NCBI RefSeq assembly: GCF_024723735.1
Contig: NZ_JANQDU010000004.1
Span: forward strand, 372,001 to 436,000
DNA: 64,000 nucleotides
Direction: 5' to 3'
Source of the DNA: Frigidibacter sp. ROC022
GTDB taxonomy: Bacteria > Pseudomonadota > Alphaproteobacteria > Rhodobacterales > Rhodobacteraceae
Shown: piece by piece, positions 52,452 through 61,449 of the stretch
Position numbering within the stretch: position 1 is the stretch's first letter
Layout: each line of letters opens with the position of its first letter
Notes under the pieces: model-generated
The model's database searches: none
What the model was told of the DNA's origin: nothing
What the model saw: only the letters and a program-made list of their open reading frames with translations
Program-made: the position numbers and the translations under genes

Positions 52452-52922
52452 TCATTCCTTCAATGTCACCAGATAGGCGACCACGTCCTCGACCTGCTCG
52501 GCGGTCAGGATCGGCGGCAGGGTGCCTTCGAACCCCTTGCCGGTGTAGCCGTCGCCCTGGCGGATATAGGGGCCGGTCTTGTAGAACGAGGGCATCATCG
52601 AGCCTTCGAACGTGTGCTTGGCATCGGCGACGATGCCGCGCAGCTCGGCCTCGGTCCAGCGATCGGCGGCGCCATCCAGCGTCGGGCCGATATTGCCCTG
52701 GAAGGGCACGTCCGGCATCGCGCTGATCACATGGCAGGCCACGCAGTTGCCCTGACCCCGGTTGGTCATCACCTTGGCGCCCGCCGCGGCGTCGCCCGGC
52801 GCGCCGGTCAGCGACTCGGCGATGGCGCCATCGACATACTTGACCTCGGCAACCGGGGTTTCGGCCATGGCCGGCAGAGCCGCCAGCACCAAAGCCGCCC
52901 CGAGCATCATTTGCTGCTTCAT
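52452..52922 (-). CDS. soxX: Cytochrome c subunit SoxX
   Basis: A 156-residue monoheme cytochrome that pairs with SoxA and accepts the electrons of thiosulfate conjugation. The signal peptide MKQQMMLGAALVLAALPAMA precedes ET. The heme site is NCVACHVI (about residue 60) and the axial methionine is expected in EGSMMPSF. GGAGG lies 6 bp before ATG 52922, ruling out the longer frame. It is the first gene of the main sox operon, behind a regulatory region of about 110 bp. Confidence 0.94.
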   Translation of the reverse strand: MKQQMMLGAALVLAALPAMAETPVAEVKYVDGAIAESLTGAPGDAAAGAKVMTNRGQGNCVACHVISAMPDVPFQGNIGPTLDGAADRWTEAELRGIVADAKHTFEGSMMPSFYKTGPYIRQGDGYTGKGFEGTLPPILTAEQVEDVVAYLVTLKE

Positions 52923-52980
52923 TCCGGTCCTCCCAACTGTCTCCCGACTCGCAGGATAGGTCCGGATGCCGTGCCATGCA

Positions 52981-53010
52981 ACAAAACATTTGAATTTGCG
53001 AATATGCAAA
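52981..53010. promoter_or_regulatory. Candidate SoxR operator between soxW and soxX
   Basis: An AT-rich island in GC-rich surroundings contains CGAATAT (52999-53005), the complement of ATATTCG found between soxV and soxS (54405-54411). The position matches the soxW-soxX promoter region where SoxR is known to bind in related bacteria. Binding here is inferred. Confidence 0.45.
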
Positions 53011-53031
53011 GACGCTGCCCCGACGTCAGGC

Positions 53032-53592
53032 TCACTTCGTCACCTCGGTTCGCGGCACCATGTATTCCTGCAGGCCGACGCCGGTGTCGTAGACATGGTC
53101 GCGCACCCAGGTCAGCAGCGCCAGGGTGGTGCCCTTGCCGAAGGCGCCGGGCATCACCGCGACGGCGGCGCTGACCGCGGTTTCGCCCTCGGGCACCTCT
53201 TCCGGCAGGAAGATCATCGTCGGGGTGAACATCAGCCCCCAGCGGCGGGCCATGGATTTCTCGTCCAGCGTGGTGCCGTCGAAATCGGTGACCTCGGTGC
53301 TGCCGAACATGTTCAGCTGCACCACGAAATAGGTGTCGCGGATCATCGCGTCGATCTCGGGGATCGGGAAGATCTCCTCATGCATCCTGGTGCAGTAGAT
53401 GCAGCCGCGCTGCTCGACGATGATCATCAGGCGCTTGCCTTCGGCATTGGCCTCGTCGAGGTCGTCGCGCAGATCCTTGAAGGTCTCGCGCAGCCAGTCG
53501 GGCTTGTGCAGGCCGTCGTCGCCCAGTTCGACCGCCTGGGCAGGCAGCGCGAGGGCCAGGACGGTAGCGAGTGCGGCGATAAGTCTGGTCAT
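53032..53592 (-). CDS. soxW: Periplasmic thioredoxin SoxW
   Basis: A 186-residue exported thioredoxin-fold protein. The signal peptide ends at LPAQA-VE. The active site is RGCIYCTRMH (about residue 62) and the cis-proline loop is FTPTMIFL. It receives reducing equivalents from the membrane protein SoxV, whose gene overlaps in function and lies 10 bp upstream, and keeps Sox proteins, chiefly the SoxY cysteine, in active form. Confidence 0.9.
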   Translation of the reverse strand: MTRLIAALATVLALALPAQAVELGDDGLHKPDWLRETFKDLRDDLDEANAEGKRLMIIVEQRGCIYCTRMHEEIFPIPEIDAMIRDTYFVVQLNMFGSTEVTDFDGTTLDEKSMARRWGLMFTPTMIFLPEEVPEGETAVSAAVAVMPGAFGKGTTLALLTWVRDHVYDTGVGLQEYMVPRTEVTK

Positions 53593-53602
53593 GGGTGTCC
53601 CC

Positions 53603-54340
53603 TCATTTCAGCGTCGAACTCCAGTCGAAATTTCGGATCAGCCAGTCGGCAATCAGGTTGACGCTGTCGGTGGCGATCAGGACCGCGAAGAGCAACAGCA
53701 TGGCACCCATCACCTTTTCGACATAGCCCAGGTATTTCCGATTGCGACCGACCCAGCCGAGAAACGGCTTGGCGAAGAGGGCGGCGATGACGAAGGGCGC
53801 GGTCATCGCCAGCCCGTAGACCAGCAGCAGCGTGCCGCCGTGCCAGAGCGTGTCCGAGGCCGAGGCGACGAACAGGATCGCCGCCAGCGCCGGGCCGACG
53901 CAGGGCGTCCAGCCGAAGCCGAAGGCCAGCCCCATGATATAGGCGCCGATCAGGCTGGACGGCTTCGCCGGGCCTTCGAGCCGCGCCTCGCGGTAGAGGA
54001 AGGGCACCCGGATCACCCCCAGGAAATGCAGGCCGAACACGGCCAGCACCGCCGCCGCGACATAGGCCAGCGGCTGGCGCCATTGCGCGAAGGCCTGGCC
54101 CAGGGCGGTGGCGCCCAGCCCCATCAGCACGAAGACCGAGGTGACGCCGAGCGCGAAGGCGAGGGCCTGGATCACCAGCCGCCGCTGTGCCCCCCGGGGC
54201 ATGGTGGTTTCGCCGCGCAGTTCCTGCATCGACAGGCCGGCCATGTAGCTCAGGTAGAAAGGCACCATGGGCAGCACGCAGGGAGACAGGAACGAGAGCA
54301 GCCCCGCAAGTGCCGCGCCGCCATAGCCGATTTCGAGCAT
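53603..54340 (-). CDS. soxV: CcdA-like thiol-disulfide membrane transporter SoxV
   Basis: A 245-residue CcdA/DsbD-beta type membrane protein with six predicted spans. It passes electrons from cytosolic thioredoxin to the periplasm. The two redox cysteines are in FLSPCVLPMVP and GWTPCVGPALA. ATG 54340 has GGAGG 6 bp upstream. It is the first gene of the soxV-soxW unit and diverges from soxS across a 74-bp gap that carries a candidate operator. Confidence 0.9.
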   Translation of the reverse strand: MLEIGYGGAALAGLLSFLSPCVLPMVPFYLSYMAGLSMQELRGETTMPRGAQRRLVIQALAFALGVTSVFVLMGLGATALGQAFAQWRQPLAYVAAAVLAVFGLHFLGVIRVPFLYREARLEGPAKPSSLIGAYIMGLAFGFGWTPCVGPALAAILFVASASDTLWHGGTLLLVYGLAMTAPFVIAALFAKPFLGWVGRNRKYLGYVEKVMGAMLLLFAVLIATDSVNLIADWLIRNFDWSSTLK

Positions 54341-54391
54341 CCATTTCCTCCCCATCCCCGCAGTGCCGCCCATCGGGCTTGCGCGGAGCGT

Positions 54392-54411
54392 CGAATACAT
54401 TAGTATATTCG
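54392..54411. promoter_or_regulatory. Candidate SoxR operator between soxV and soxS
   Basis: An AT-rich inverted repeat, CGAATA (54392-54397) and TATTCG (54406-54411), surrounds ATAC-N4-GTAT in the divergent promoter region. The heptamer ATATTCG recurs in the soxW-soxX gap. Symmetry is imperfect, shifted by two bases. It abuts the soxS start, so a bound repressor would block both directions. Confidence 0.5.
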
Positions 54412-54414
54412 GAT

Positions 54415-54831
54415 ATGTCTCAATGGTCGTCAATCGCCATTCTTCCGCAGCGGCGCGGCGCGGGCGTCGCGCTGCGGTCTCTGCGCGGCCTGATGATCGT
54501 GCTGCTGCTGGCGGTTCTGCCCGGCACGGCGCTGGCGGAACTGCGCCTGCTGATGTTCGAACGGCCCGGCTGCATCTATTGCGCCAAGTGGGATCGAACC
54601 ATCGCGCCGGTCTATCCGAAGACCACCGAAGGCCAGGCCGCACCGCTGACCCGGCTCCAGATATCCGAGCCGCTGCCCGAGGGCATCACCCTGACCCGGG
54701 CGCATCCTGTCTTCACCCCAACCTTCGTGCTGTTGCGGGACGGAGTTGAACAAGGCCGGATCGAAGGGTATCCCGGGGAGGACTTCTTTTGGGGGCTGCT
54801 GGACCAGATGCTCGAGGCGGCGAGGCAATGA
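54415..54831 (+). CDS. soxS: Thioredoxin-like protein SoxS
   Basis: A 138-residue protein with one thioredoxin-type active site RPGCIYCAKWD (about residue 50) after a hydrophobic signal segment MIVLLLAVLPGTALA. The cis-proline region is VFTPTFVLL. In Paracoccus pantotrophus SoxS reactivates the SoxYZ carrier. It is divergent from soxV and overlaps soxR by 4 bp. ATG 54415 lies almost on the operator, giving a very short leader; an internal ATG before the signal segment is an alternative start. Confidence 0.85.
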   Translation: MSQWSSIAILPQRRGAGVALRSLRGLMIVLLLAVLPGTALAELRLLMFERPGCIYCAKWDRTIAPVYPKTTEGQAAPLTRLQISEPLPEGITLTRAHPVFTPTFVLLRDGVEQGRIEGYPGEDFFWGLLDQMLEAARQ

Positions 54832-55328
54832 CCGAGATCAGCAAGGCACGGCTTCCGGGTCTGGGCGGGTTTTCCCTGGCCGAGGGCCGCGGCCCGTGGC
54901 AGGGCCCGCAGCGAAGCGGAACGGACGGGGCGATGCCGGAAGATCTGACGGGCGTGGATGCGGCGGATGCTTCGGGGCAGGCGTTGCCCGGTCTCGCGGA
55001 TCTGGTCGCCAACGCCAATGCCGCCGCCGGGTTCCTCAAGGCGCTGGCGCATGACGGCCGGCTGCTGATCCTCTGCCATCTCTCGACCGGCGCGAAGAGC
55101 GTGACCGAGCTCGAAACCCTGCTGTCCTCGCGGCAATCGGCGGTCAGTCAGCACCTGGCCCGGCTGCGTCATGAAGGCATGGTGCAGGCCCGGCGCGACG
55201 GGCAGGCCATCTATTACTCGATCCTCGATCCCAGGGTGGCGCGGGCGGTGGCGCTTCTGGCAGAGTTGTTCTGCGAGACGCCGGACGAGCCGGTCGATCG
55301 CCAAGAGGACGGCCGGCGGGGCCGCTAG
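54828..55328 (+). CDS. soxR: ArsR family repressor SoxR with thiol-sensing cysteine pair
   Basis: A 166-residue ArsR-type winged-helix regulator. The DNA-binding helix is in LSSRQSAVSQHLARLRHEG. Cysteines at 83 (LLILCHLS) and 149 (AELFCETP) are 66 residues apart, the same spacing as Cys41 and Cys107 of the persulfide sensor SqrR. It probably represses the sox promoters until sulfide or persulfide links the cysteines. The N-terminal 55 residues precede the ArsR domain and are not conserved-looking; ATG at residue 36 is a possible start. It overlaps soxS by 4 bp and is followed by the transporter gene. Confidence 0.87.
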   Translation: MTEISKARLPGLGGFSLAEGRGPWQGPQRSGTDGAMPEDLTGVDAADASGQALPGLADLVANANAAAGFLKALAHDGRLLILCHLSTGAKSVTELETLLSSRQSAVSQHLARLRHEGMVQARRDGQAIYYSILDPRVARAVALLAELFCETPDEPVDRQEDGRRGR

Positions 55329-55355
55329 CCCCCGCCTTCGGAAATGGGGGGAGCC

Positions 55356-56402
55356 ATGGACGGGATGTCCTACGGAATGATCGCTGCGCTGATCGGTCTG
55401 GGCGGCGGGCTGTTGCTGGGCCTTGCGGCGCGGCTGGGCGAGTTCTGCACCCTCGGGGCCCTGGAGACCGCGGTCTATGGCGGCGACCAGCGCCGGTTGC
55501 GGCTGTGGGGCGTGGTGCTGGGCGTGGCCATTCTCGGCACCCAGCTGGGTGCCGCGGGCGGCTGGATCGCGTTGCCCGGCACAATCTACCATACGGTTGC
55601 CTGGAACCCATGGGCCTCGATCGCGGGCGGGCTGATCTTCGGCTACGGCATGGCGATGGCCGGGAACTGCGGCTTCGGAGCCCTGGTGCGCTTCGGCGGC
55701 GGCGATCTGCGCTCGCTGGTCGTGGTCGTGGTGATGGGGCTGTTCGCCTATGTCGCCCTGTCGGGGCCGCTGGCGCCGCTGCGGGTGCTGCTTTTTGCAC
55801 AGGAACCGGCGACCGGGCCGCAGGGCGTGCTGCATGACATCAACCGGCTGACCGGGCTGCCGCCGCTGGTGGTGGCGGCAGCGCTGTCGGCGGCGGTGCT
55901 GGCCTGGGCGCTGTCGCATGCGCCGCTGCGCGCCCGGCCGGGGATGATCGCCTGGGGCGTCGCCGCCGGGGTGGCGGTGGTCTGGTGCCTGGCGGCGACT
56001 TCGGGTCTGAACCGCGAGAGCTTCGGCGAGATCGGGATAGAAGGCCCGTCCTTCACCGCGCCGGTCGGCCGCTCGCTTCTGTTCCTGATGACCTCGACCG
56101 CCGGCGGGCTGAGCTTTTCGGTCGGTCTGGTTGCCGGGGTGATGGGCGGAGCGCTGGCCGGGTCGGTCTGGCGCGGGCTGTTCCGCTGGGAGGCCTGCGA
56201 GGACCCGCGCGAACTGGGCCGGCAGGTCGGCGGCGCGGCGCTGATGGGGGTCGGCGGCGTGCTGGCCATGGGCTGCTCGGTCGGGCAGGGGCTGACCGGC
56301 TTTGCCACCCTGGCCTGGTCGGGGCCGGTGACCCTGGCGGCGATCGTGCTGGGCGCCCTGGTCGGGCTGCGGCAGCTGATCGCCGGGTTCCAGCCGGAAT
56401 AG
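55356..56402 (+). CDS. soxT: YeeE/YedE family sulfur-compound transporter SoxT
   Basis: A 348-residue inner-membrane protein of the YeeE/YedE family. Family cysteines appear in LGEFCTLGAL, GNCGFGALVRFGGG and AMGCSVGQGLTG. It is the third gene of the soxS-soxR-soxT unit, the place of soxT in related sox loci, where it is thought to bring a sulfur species inside as signal or for assimilation. ATG 55356 is chosen because GGGGGGAG lies directly upstream; an ATG 12 bp earlier lacks this. It ends 3 bp from the convergent LysR gene. Confidence 0.85.
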   Translation: MDGMSYGMIAALIGLGGGLLLGLAARLGEFCTLGALETAVYGGDQRRLRLWGVVLGVAILGTQLGAAGGWIALPGTIYHTVAWNPWASIAGGLIFGYGMAMAGNCGFGALVRFGGGDLRSLVVVVVMGLFAYVALSGPLAPLRVLLFAQEPATGPQGVLHDINRLTGLPPLVVAAALSAAVLAWALSHAPLRARPGMIAWGVAAGVAVVWCLAATSGLNRESFGEIGIEGPSFTAPVGRSLLFLMTSTAGGLSFSVGLVAGVMGGALAGSVWRGLFRWEACEDPRELGRQVGGAALMGVGGVLAMGCSVGQGLTGFATLAWSGPVTLAAIVLGALVGLRQLIAGFQPE

Positions 56403-56405
56403 CCG

Positions 56406-57269
56406 CTACCCTTCCCGGGCCAGGTCGAAGAAAGCCTGCACCAGCTTGCCGTTGCGCCGCTCGCGCAGGCAGATCATCGCCTCGTCCATTTCCATCGGCA
56501 GCCGGCTGGCCACCGGGATCGCCACCAGCCGCGCGTCGGCGCCGAATTCCGCCGCCGAGACAAAGCCGACCCCGGCCCCGGAGGCGACGATCTCGCGCAC
56601 GGCCTCGCGGCTTTCGGCCTCGATCGCGGCGGTGAGGCTGACACCCTCGGCCGCCGCAGCCTGTTCCAGCTTCAGCCGGGTCTTCGAGCCGCGCTCGCGC
56701 AGCACCAGCGGCAGGTCGGCCAGCTCGGCAAAATGCAGTTCGCGGCGCTCTGCCAGGGGATCGCTGCTGGCCACGAAGGCGATGATCGGGGTCCGGTTCA
56801 GATGCACGAAGTCGAAGGCCGCGCCCTCGGGCACCTCGCCCAGCACGCCGATATCGGCCTCGTAGCTGCGCAGGCTCTGGATCACGGTTTCCGAGTTGCC
56901 GGCCCTGAGCGTCACCTGCACTCCGGGATAGGCGGCGCGGAACCGGGCCAGGATATGCAGCACGTGATGCGCGGCATCGGCGACGATCCGCAGCGTTCCG
57001 GCCCTGAGCGCCCGGCTTTCCGACAGCAGGTCCAGCGCCTGCGCCTCGGCATCGAAGAGCCGCCGGGTGATCGTCAGCAGCCGTTCGCCGGCGCCGGTCA
57101 GCGCCACCTGCTTTTTCGAGCGGTTGAACAGGAGCACGTCATAATCCTGTTCCAGTTTCCTGACCTGATCCGAGATCGCCGGCTGGGTCAGCCGCAGATG
57201 CTCGGCGGCCCGGGAAAACCCGCCCTGCACGGCGACATGGTGAAAGGCGCGAAGCTGGACATAGCGCAT
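56406..57269 (-). CDS. LysR family regulator divergent from the AEP genes
   Basis: A 287-residue LysR-type regulator. The winged helix occupies residues 1-60 (GGFSRAAEHLRLTQPAISDQVRKLE). The effector domain (about 90-285) follows LRAGTLRIVADAAHHVLHIL. It diverges from phnW with 122 bp between start codons, which hold an AT-rich dyad (57317-57340). It most likely activates phnW-phnA-phnY-pbfA in response to 2-aminoethylphosphonate or a product. Convergent with soxT, it is not expected to control the sox genes. Confidence 0.88.
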   Translation of the reverse strand: MRYVQLRAFHHVAVQGGFSRAAEHLRLTQPAISDQVRKLEQDYDVLLFNRSKKQVALTGAGERLLTITRRLFDAEAQALDLLSESRALRAGTLRIVADAAHHVLHILARFRAAYPGVQVTLRAGNSETVIQSLRSYEADIGVLGEVPEGAAFDFVHLNRTPIIAFVASSDPLAERRELHFAELADLPLVLRERGSKTRLKLEQAAAAEGVSLTAAIEAESREAVREIVASGAGVGFVSAAEFGADARLVAIPVASRLPMEMDEAMICLRERRNGKLVQAFFDLAREG

Positions 57270-57316
57270 TGGGTGGCCCTTCCGGCGCGGTGCGCCCCTG
57301 TGAAACTTATGAAAGG

Positions 57317-57340
57317 ATATGAAATAACGATTTTACATAT
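57317..57340. promoter_or_regulatory. Candidate LysR operator upstream of phnW
   Basis: A 24-bp AT-rich dyad with arms ATATG and CATAT and partial inner symmetry lies about 50 bp before phnW. The half-sequence TATGAAA also occurs just upstream (from 57309). Position and form fit a LysR-type activator site. Confidence 0.45.
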
Positions 57341-57391
57341 GCAAGGTCCCATGGAACAAGCCGAGAAACCCGCCCATTCGGAGTCGCCGCG

Positions 57392-58579
57392 ATGTCCACC
57401 GTCCCCGCTTCCGCCTTTCCCGACCCCGAGATGGGGGAACCCTTCCTGCTGACCCCGGGGCCACTGACCACGGCGCTGTCGGTGAAGCAGGCGATGCTGC
57501 GCGACTGGGGCAGCTGGGACGGAGATTTCCGCGCCATGACCGCCGATATCCGGGGCCGGCTTCTGGCGCTGGCCGGGGATGACGGAAGCTACACCTGCGT
57601 GCCGATGCAGGGGTCGGGCTCCTTCGCGGTCGAGGCGATGCTGGGTACGCTGGTGCCGCGCGACGGCAAGGTGCTGGTGCTGGCCAATGGCGCCTATGGG
57701 CTGCGCGCCGCCGAGACCTGCCGGACCATCGGGCGCGCCCATGTGCTGATCGACAAGGGCGACTACCTGCCGCCGCGTGGCGCCGAGGTGACGGCGGCGC
57801 TGCGGGCCGATCCGGCGATCACCCATGTGGTCGCCATTCATTGCGAGACCTCCTCGGGCATCCTCAACCCGCTGGCCGAGATTGCCGAGGCGGTGCGGGC
57901 CGAGGGCCGCGAACTCCTGGTCGATTCGATGTCGGCCTTCGGGGCGCTGCCCTGCGAAGGCCCGGAGCTGGGCTATACCGCCATGGTCTCTTCGGCCAAC
58001 AAATGCATCGAGGGCGTGCCGGGCTTCGGCTTCGTCATCGTCCGCAAGGAGGCGCTGGCGGCGGCCAAGGGGAACTGCCATTCGCTGGCCTTGGACCTCG
58101 AGGCGCAGGGTCGCTACATGGAGGCGACCGGCCAGTTCCGTTACACTCCGCCGACCCATGCGGTGGCGGCCTTCCAGGAGGCGCTGCGGCTGCATGCCGA
58201 GGAGGGCGGCATCGCCGGGCGCGGTGCCCGCTATGCCGCGAACCGCGACAAGCTGGTCGCCGGAATGCGGGCCCTGGGCTTCGAAAGCCTGCTGAGCGAC
58301 CGCTGGCTGTCGCCGATCATTGTCACCTTCTTCTGCCCCGCCGATCCGCGCTTTGCCTTCCAGGCCTTCTACGACGGCATGAAGTCGCGCGGCTTCATCA
58401 TCTATCCCGGCAAGCTGACGGTGGTGGAGTCGTTCCGGATCGGCTGCATCGGGCGGATGGATGCCGCGGTCATGGACCGCGTCACCCTGGCCGCCGCCGA
58501 GACCCTGGCCGAGATGGGCGTCACCAATGCCGCGCCGCCCGAGGCCGCGATGGCCGAACGCGCCCGGCTGGCCGCCTGA
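57392..58579 (+). CDS. phnW: 2-aminoethylphosphonate-pyruvate transaminase
   Basis: A 395-residue class V aminotransferase that converts 2-aminoethylphosphonate and pyruvate to phosphonoacetaldehyde and alanine. Family landmarks are LLTPGPLTTALSVKQAMLRDWGSWD near the start, MQGSGSFAVEAMLG, the PLP lysine in SSANKCIEGVPGF, and RYTPPTHAV. It is the first gene of the AEP operon and is followed by phnA and phnY, the route through phosphonoacetate rather than direct hydrolysis of phosphonoacetaldehyde. Confidence 0.94.
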   Translation: MSTVPASAFPDPEMGEPFLLTPGPLTTALSVKQAMLRDWGSWDGDFRAMTADIRGRLLALAGDDGSYTCVPMQGSGSFAVEAMLGTLVPRDGKVLVLANGAYGLRAAETCRTIGRAHVLIDKGDYLPPRGAEVTAALRADPAITHVVAIHCETSSGILNPLAEIAEAVRAEGRELLVDSMSAFGALPCEGPELGYTAMVSSANKCIEGVPGFGFVIVRKEALAAAKGNCHSLALDLEAQGRYMEATGQFRYTPPTHAVAAFQEALRLHAEEGGIAGRGARYAANRDKLVAGMRALGFESLLSDRWLSPIIVTFFCPADPRFAFQAFYDGMKSRGFIIYPGKLTVVESFRIGCIGRMDAAVMDRVTLAAAETLAEMGVTNAAPPEAAMAERARLAA

Positions 58580-58649
58580 TCCGCCCCCGTCACCTGCCGC
58601 CGGGCCCCGGGCCCGGCCTTTGCCCCGAAGTCAGACCCAAGGACCGCAC

Positions 58650-59894
58650 ATGACCCATCCCGACGCCGTCACCGCCAATGGCCGCAGCTATCCCTGGCCG
58701 CGTGTCCCCGCCATTGCGATCTGTCTCGACGGCTGCGAACCGGCCTATCTCGACGTGGCCATCGACAAGGGCCTGATGCCGACCCTGAAGCGGCTGCGCG
58801 AGACCGGGACCGAGCGGCGGGCGCATTCGGTGATCCCGTCCTTCACCAATCCCAACAACCTGTCGATCGCCACCGGCCGCCCGCCCGCGGTGCACGGCAT
58901 CTGCGGCAACTACCTGTTCGAGCCCGAAACCGGCGCCGAGGTGATGATGAACGATGTCCGCTTCCTGCGGGCGCCGACCGTGTTCAGCGCCTTCCATGAC
59001 GCCGGCGCGCGGGTGGCGGTGGTCACCGCCAAGGACAAGCTGCGGGCCCTGCTGGGCGCCGGGCTGACGTTTGACCAGGACCGGGCGATCTGCTTCTCGG
59101 CGGAACGGTCGGACCAGACCACCAAGGCCGAGAACGGGATCGACCGGGCCAATGACTGGCTCGGCTGGCCGGTGCCCGAGGTCTATTCGGCGGAACTGTC
59201 GGAAATGGTCTTTGCCGCCGGGGTGAAGCTGCTGGCCGAGTGGAAGCCGGACGTCATGTATCTGACCACGACCGACTATGTGCAGCACAAATATGCCCCC
59301 GAGCAGCCCGAGGCGCAGGCCTTCTATGCGATGTTCGACCGCTACCTGACCCAGCTCGACGCGGCGGGGGCGGCGATCGTGGTGACGGCGGATCACGGGA
59401 TGAAGCCCAAGCATCTGGCCGATGGCTCTCCCGCCGTGGTCTATGTCCAGGACCTGCTGGACGACTGGCTGGGCGAGGCGGCGGCGCGGGTGATCCTGCC
59501 GATCACCGACCCCTATGTGGTCCATCACGGGGCGCTCGGCAGCTTTGCCACCGCCTACCTGCCCGCCGGGGCCGATACCGCCGCGATCATCGCCCGGCTG
59601 CGGGCGGTGCCCGGCATCACCCATGTGCTGACCCGCGACGAGGCCGTGGAACGGTTCGAGCTTCCGGCCGACCGGATCGGCGACATCGTTCTGGTCTCGG
59701 GCGAGACGATGACGATCGGCACCTCGGCGCATCGTCACGATCTGGCGGCGCTGAACGAGCCGCTGCGCAGCCATGGCGGGCTGACCGAACAGGAAGTGCC
59801 CTTCATCGTCAACCGCAGGATCGAGCTGCCTTCGGCCCCCGATCTGCGCAATTTCGACGCCTTCTTCTATGCCACCACGGCGGCAGCCCGATGA
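58650..59894 (+). CDS. phnA: Phosphonoacetate hydrolase
   Basis: A 414-residue zinc enzyme of the alkaline phosphatase superfamily that splits the carbon-phosphorus bond of phosphonoacetate to acetate and phosphate. Metal and nucleophile positions are visible: [10 protein letters not shown] (aspartate), [15 protein letters not shown] (threonine nucleophile), [16 protein letters not shown] and [12 protein letters not shown] 58650 follows AAGGACC; the longer frame overlaps phnW. It overlaps phnY by 4 bp. This PhnA is unrelated to the small zinc-ribbon protein once given the same name. Confidence 0.93.
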   Translation: MTHPDAVTANGRSYPWPRVPAIAICLDGCEPAYLDVAIDKGLMPTLKRLRETGTERRAHSVIPSFTNPNNLSIATGRPPAVHGICGNYLFEPETGAEVMMNDVRFLRAPTVFSAFHDAGARVAVVTAKDKLRALLGAGLTFDQDRAICFSAERSDQTTKAENGIDRANDWLGWPVPEVYSAELSEMVFAAGVKLLAEWKPDVMYLTTTDYVQHKYAPEQPEAQAFYAMFDRYLTQLDAAGAAIVVTADHGMKPKHLADGSPAVVYVQDLLDDWLGEAAARVILPITDPYVVHHGALGSFATAYLPAGADTAAIIARLRAVPGITHVLTRDEAVERFELPADRIGDIVLVSGETMTIGTSAHRHDLAALNEPLRSHGGLTEQEVPFIVNRRIELPSAPDLRNFDAFFYATTAAAR

Positions 59895-61339
59895 GCGCGC
59901 CGATCCCGATGCGGCACGAGGCGATGCGGATCGCCGGGCGCAGGGTCGACAGCCCCGAGCGGGTGCCGGTGCACTATCCCTATACCGGCGAGCAGATCGG
60001 TTCGGTTCCGGCGGGCACCGCCGAACATGCCCGCGAGGCCTTCGCCATCGCCGCCGCCTACCGGCCCCGGCTGACCCGTTACGAGCGCCAGCAGATCCTG
60101 CTGAACGCGGCCCGGATCATCGCCGAGCGCAAGGCCGAACTGGCGCCGATCATCGTTGCGGAACTGGGCATCTCGCATGCCGACGCGCTCTATGAATGCG
60201 GCCGGGCCTATGACGTCTACACGCTGACCGGGCAGCTCTGCATTCAGGACGACGCCGAGACCTTCTCCTGCGACCTGACCCCGCATGGCAAGGCGCGGAA
60301 GATCTACACGATGCGCGAGCCGCTGCGGGCGATCTCGGCGATCACGCCGTTCAATCACCCGCTCAACATGATCTCGCACAAGATCGCCCCGGCGATCGCC
60401 ACCAACAACTGCATCGTCTGCAAGCCGACCGAACTGACCCCGCTGACCGCGATCTGGCTGGCCGATGCGCTCTACGAGGCCGGGCTGCCGCCGGAAATGC
60501 TCTCGGTCGTGACCGGCTGGCCGGGCGATATCGGCGAGGAGATGATCACCAATCCGGACTACGAGCTGATCACCTTCACCGGCGGGGTGCCGGTGGGCAA
60601 GATGATCGCCGCCAAGGCGGTCTACAAGCGGCAGGTGCTGGAACTGGGCGGGAACGATCCGCTGATCGTCTGCTCCGACCTTTCCGATGCCGATCTGGCC
60701 CGGGCCGCCGATCTGGCGGTGGCCGGGGCGACCAAGAACTCGGGCCAGCGCTGCACGGCGGTGAAGCGGATCCTGGTGCAGGAGAGCGTGGCGGAGCGTT
60801 TCGTGCCGCTGGTGCTGGAGCGGGCCAGGGCGCTGCGCTTCGGCGACCCGATGGACCCGGCGACCGAGCTGGGCTGCGTGGTTCACGAACGCGCCGCCGA
60901 GACCTTCGAGGCGCGGGTGGGGGCGGCCGAGGCGATGGGCGCCAGGGTGCTCTATCATCCGGCGCGGCAGGGCGCGCTGCTGCCGCCGATCGTGGTGGAT
61001 CATGTCCCGCACGAAAGCGAGCTGGTGATGCAGGAGACCTTCGGCCCGATCATTCCCATCGTCCGGGTACCGGATGACGACGCGGCGACGCAGGCGGTGT
61101 CCAATGCCACCGCCTTCGGCCTGTCGGCGGGGGTCTGCACCAACGACTGGCGCCGGATGCGCGCCTATATCGAGGGGCTGGTGGTCGGCACGGTGAACAT
61201 CTGGGAAGTGCCCGGCTACCGGATCGAGATGTCGCCCTTCGGCGGGATCAAGGATTCGGGCAACGGCTACAAGGAAGGCGCCATCGAGGCGATGAAATCC
61301 TATACCAACGTCAAGACCTACTCGCTGCCCTGGGGGTAG
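59891..61339 (+). CDS. phnY: Phosphonoacetaldehyde dehydrogenase
   Basis: A 482-residue NAD-dependent aldehyde dehydrogenase that oxidises phosphonoacetaldehyde to phosphonoacetate, linking PhnW to PhnA. The ALDH core has [10 protein letters not shown], the general base in [11 protein letters not shown] and the nucleophilic cysteine in [13 protein letters not shown]. The end [16 protein letters not shown] is typical of the family. The ATGA overlap with phnA fixes the start. Gene order W-A-Y matches known AEP clusters. Confidence 0.93.
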   Translation: MSAPIPMRHEAMRIAGRRVDSPERVPVHYPYTGEQIGSVPAGTAEHAREAFAIAAAYRPRLTRYERQQILLNAARIIAERKAELAPIIVAELGISHADALYECGRAYDVYTLTGQLCIQDDAETFSCDLTPHGKARKIYTMREPLRAISAITPFNHPLNMISHKIAPAIATNNCIVCKPTELTPLTAIWLADALYEAGLPPEMLSVVTGWPGDIGEEMITNPDYELITFTGGVPVGKMIAAKAVYKRQVLELGGNDPLIVCSDLSDADLARAADLAVAGATKNSGQRCTAVKRILVQESVAERFVPLVLERARALRFGDPMDPATELGCVVHERAAETFEARVGAAEAMGARVLYHPARQGALLPPIVVDHVPHESELVMQETFGPIIPIVRVPDDDAATQAVSNATAFGLSAGVCTNDWRRMRAYIEGLVVGTVNIWEVPGYRIEMSPFGGIKDSGNGYKEGAIEAMKSYTNVKTYSLPWG

Positions 61340-61449
61340 GTCGGAGAGATCGGCCCGCCGCCCTTCGCGCAAGACCTCGGAACATGGGCGTCATGGAATA
61401 CCCGGGCGGCGACGGACCGCGCCCCGGCAGCACAAAGGACCCCCGCGCC

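Noticed and set aside
56406-57269. The LysR gene as a regulator of the adjoining soxT/sox genes
   Set aside because: It is convergent with soxT and divergent from phnW with a dyad in the shared gap, so control of the AEP operon is far more likely.
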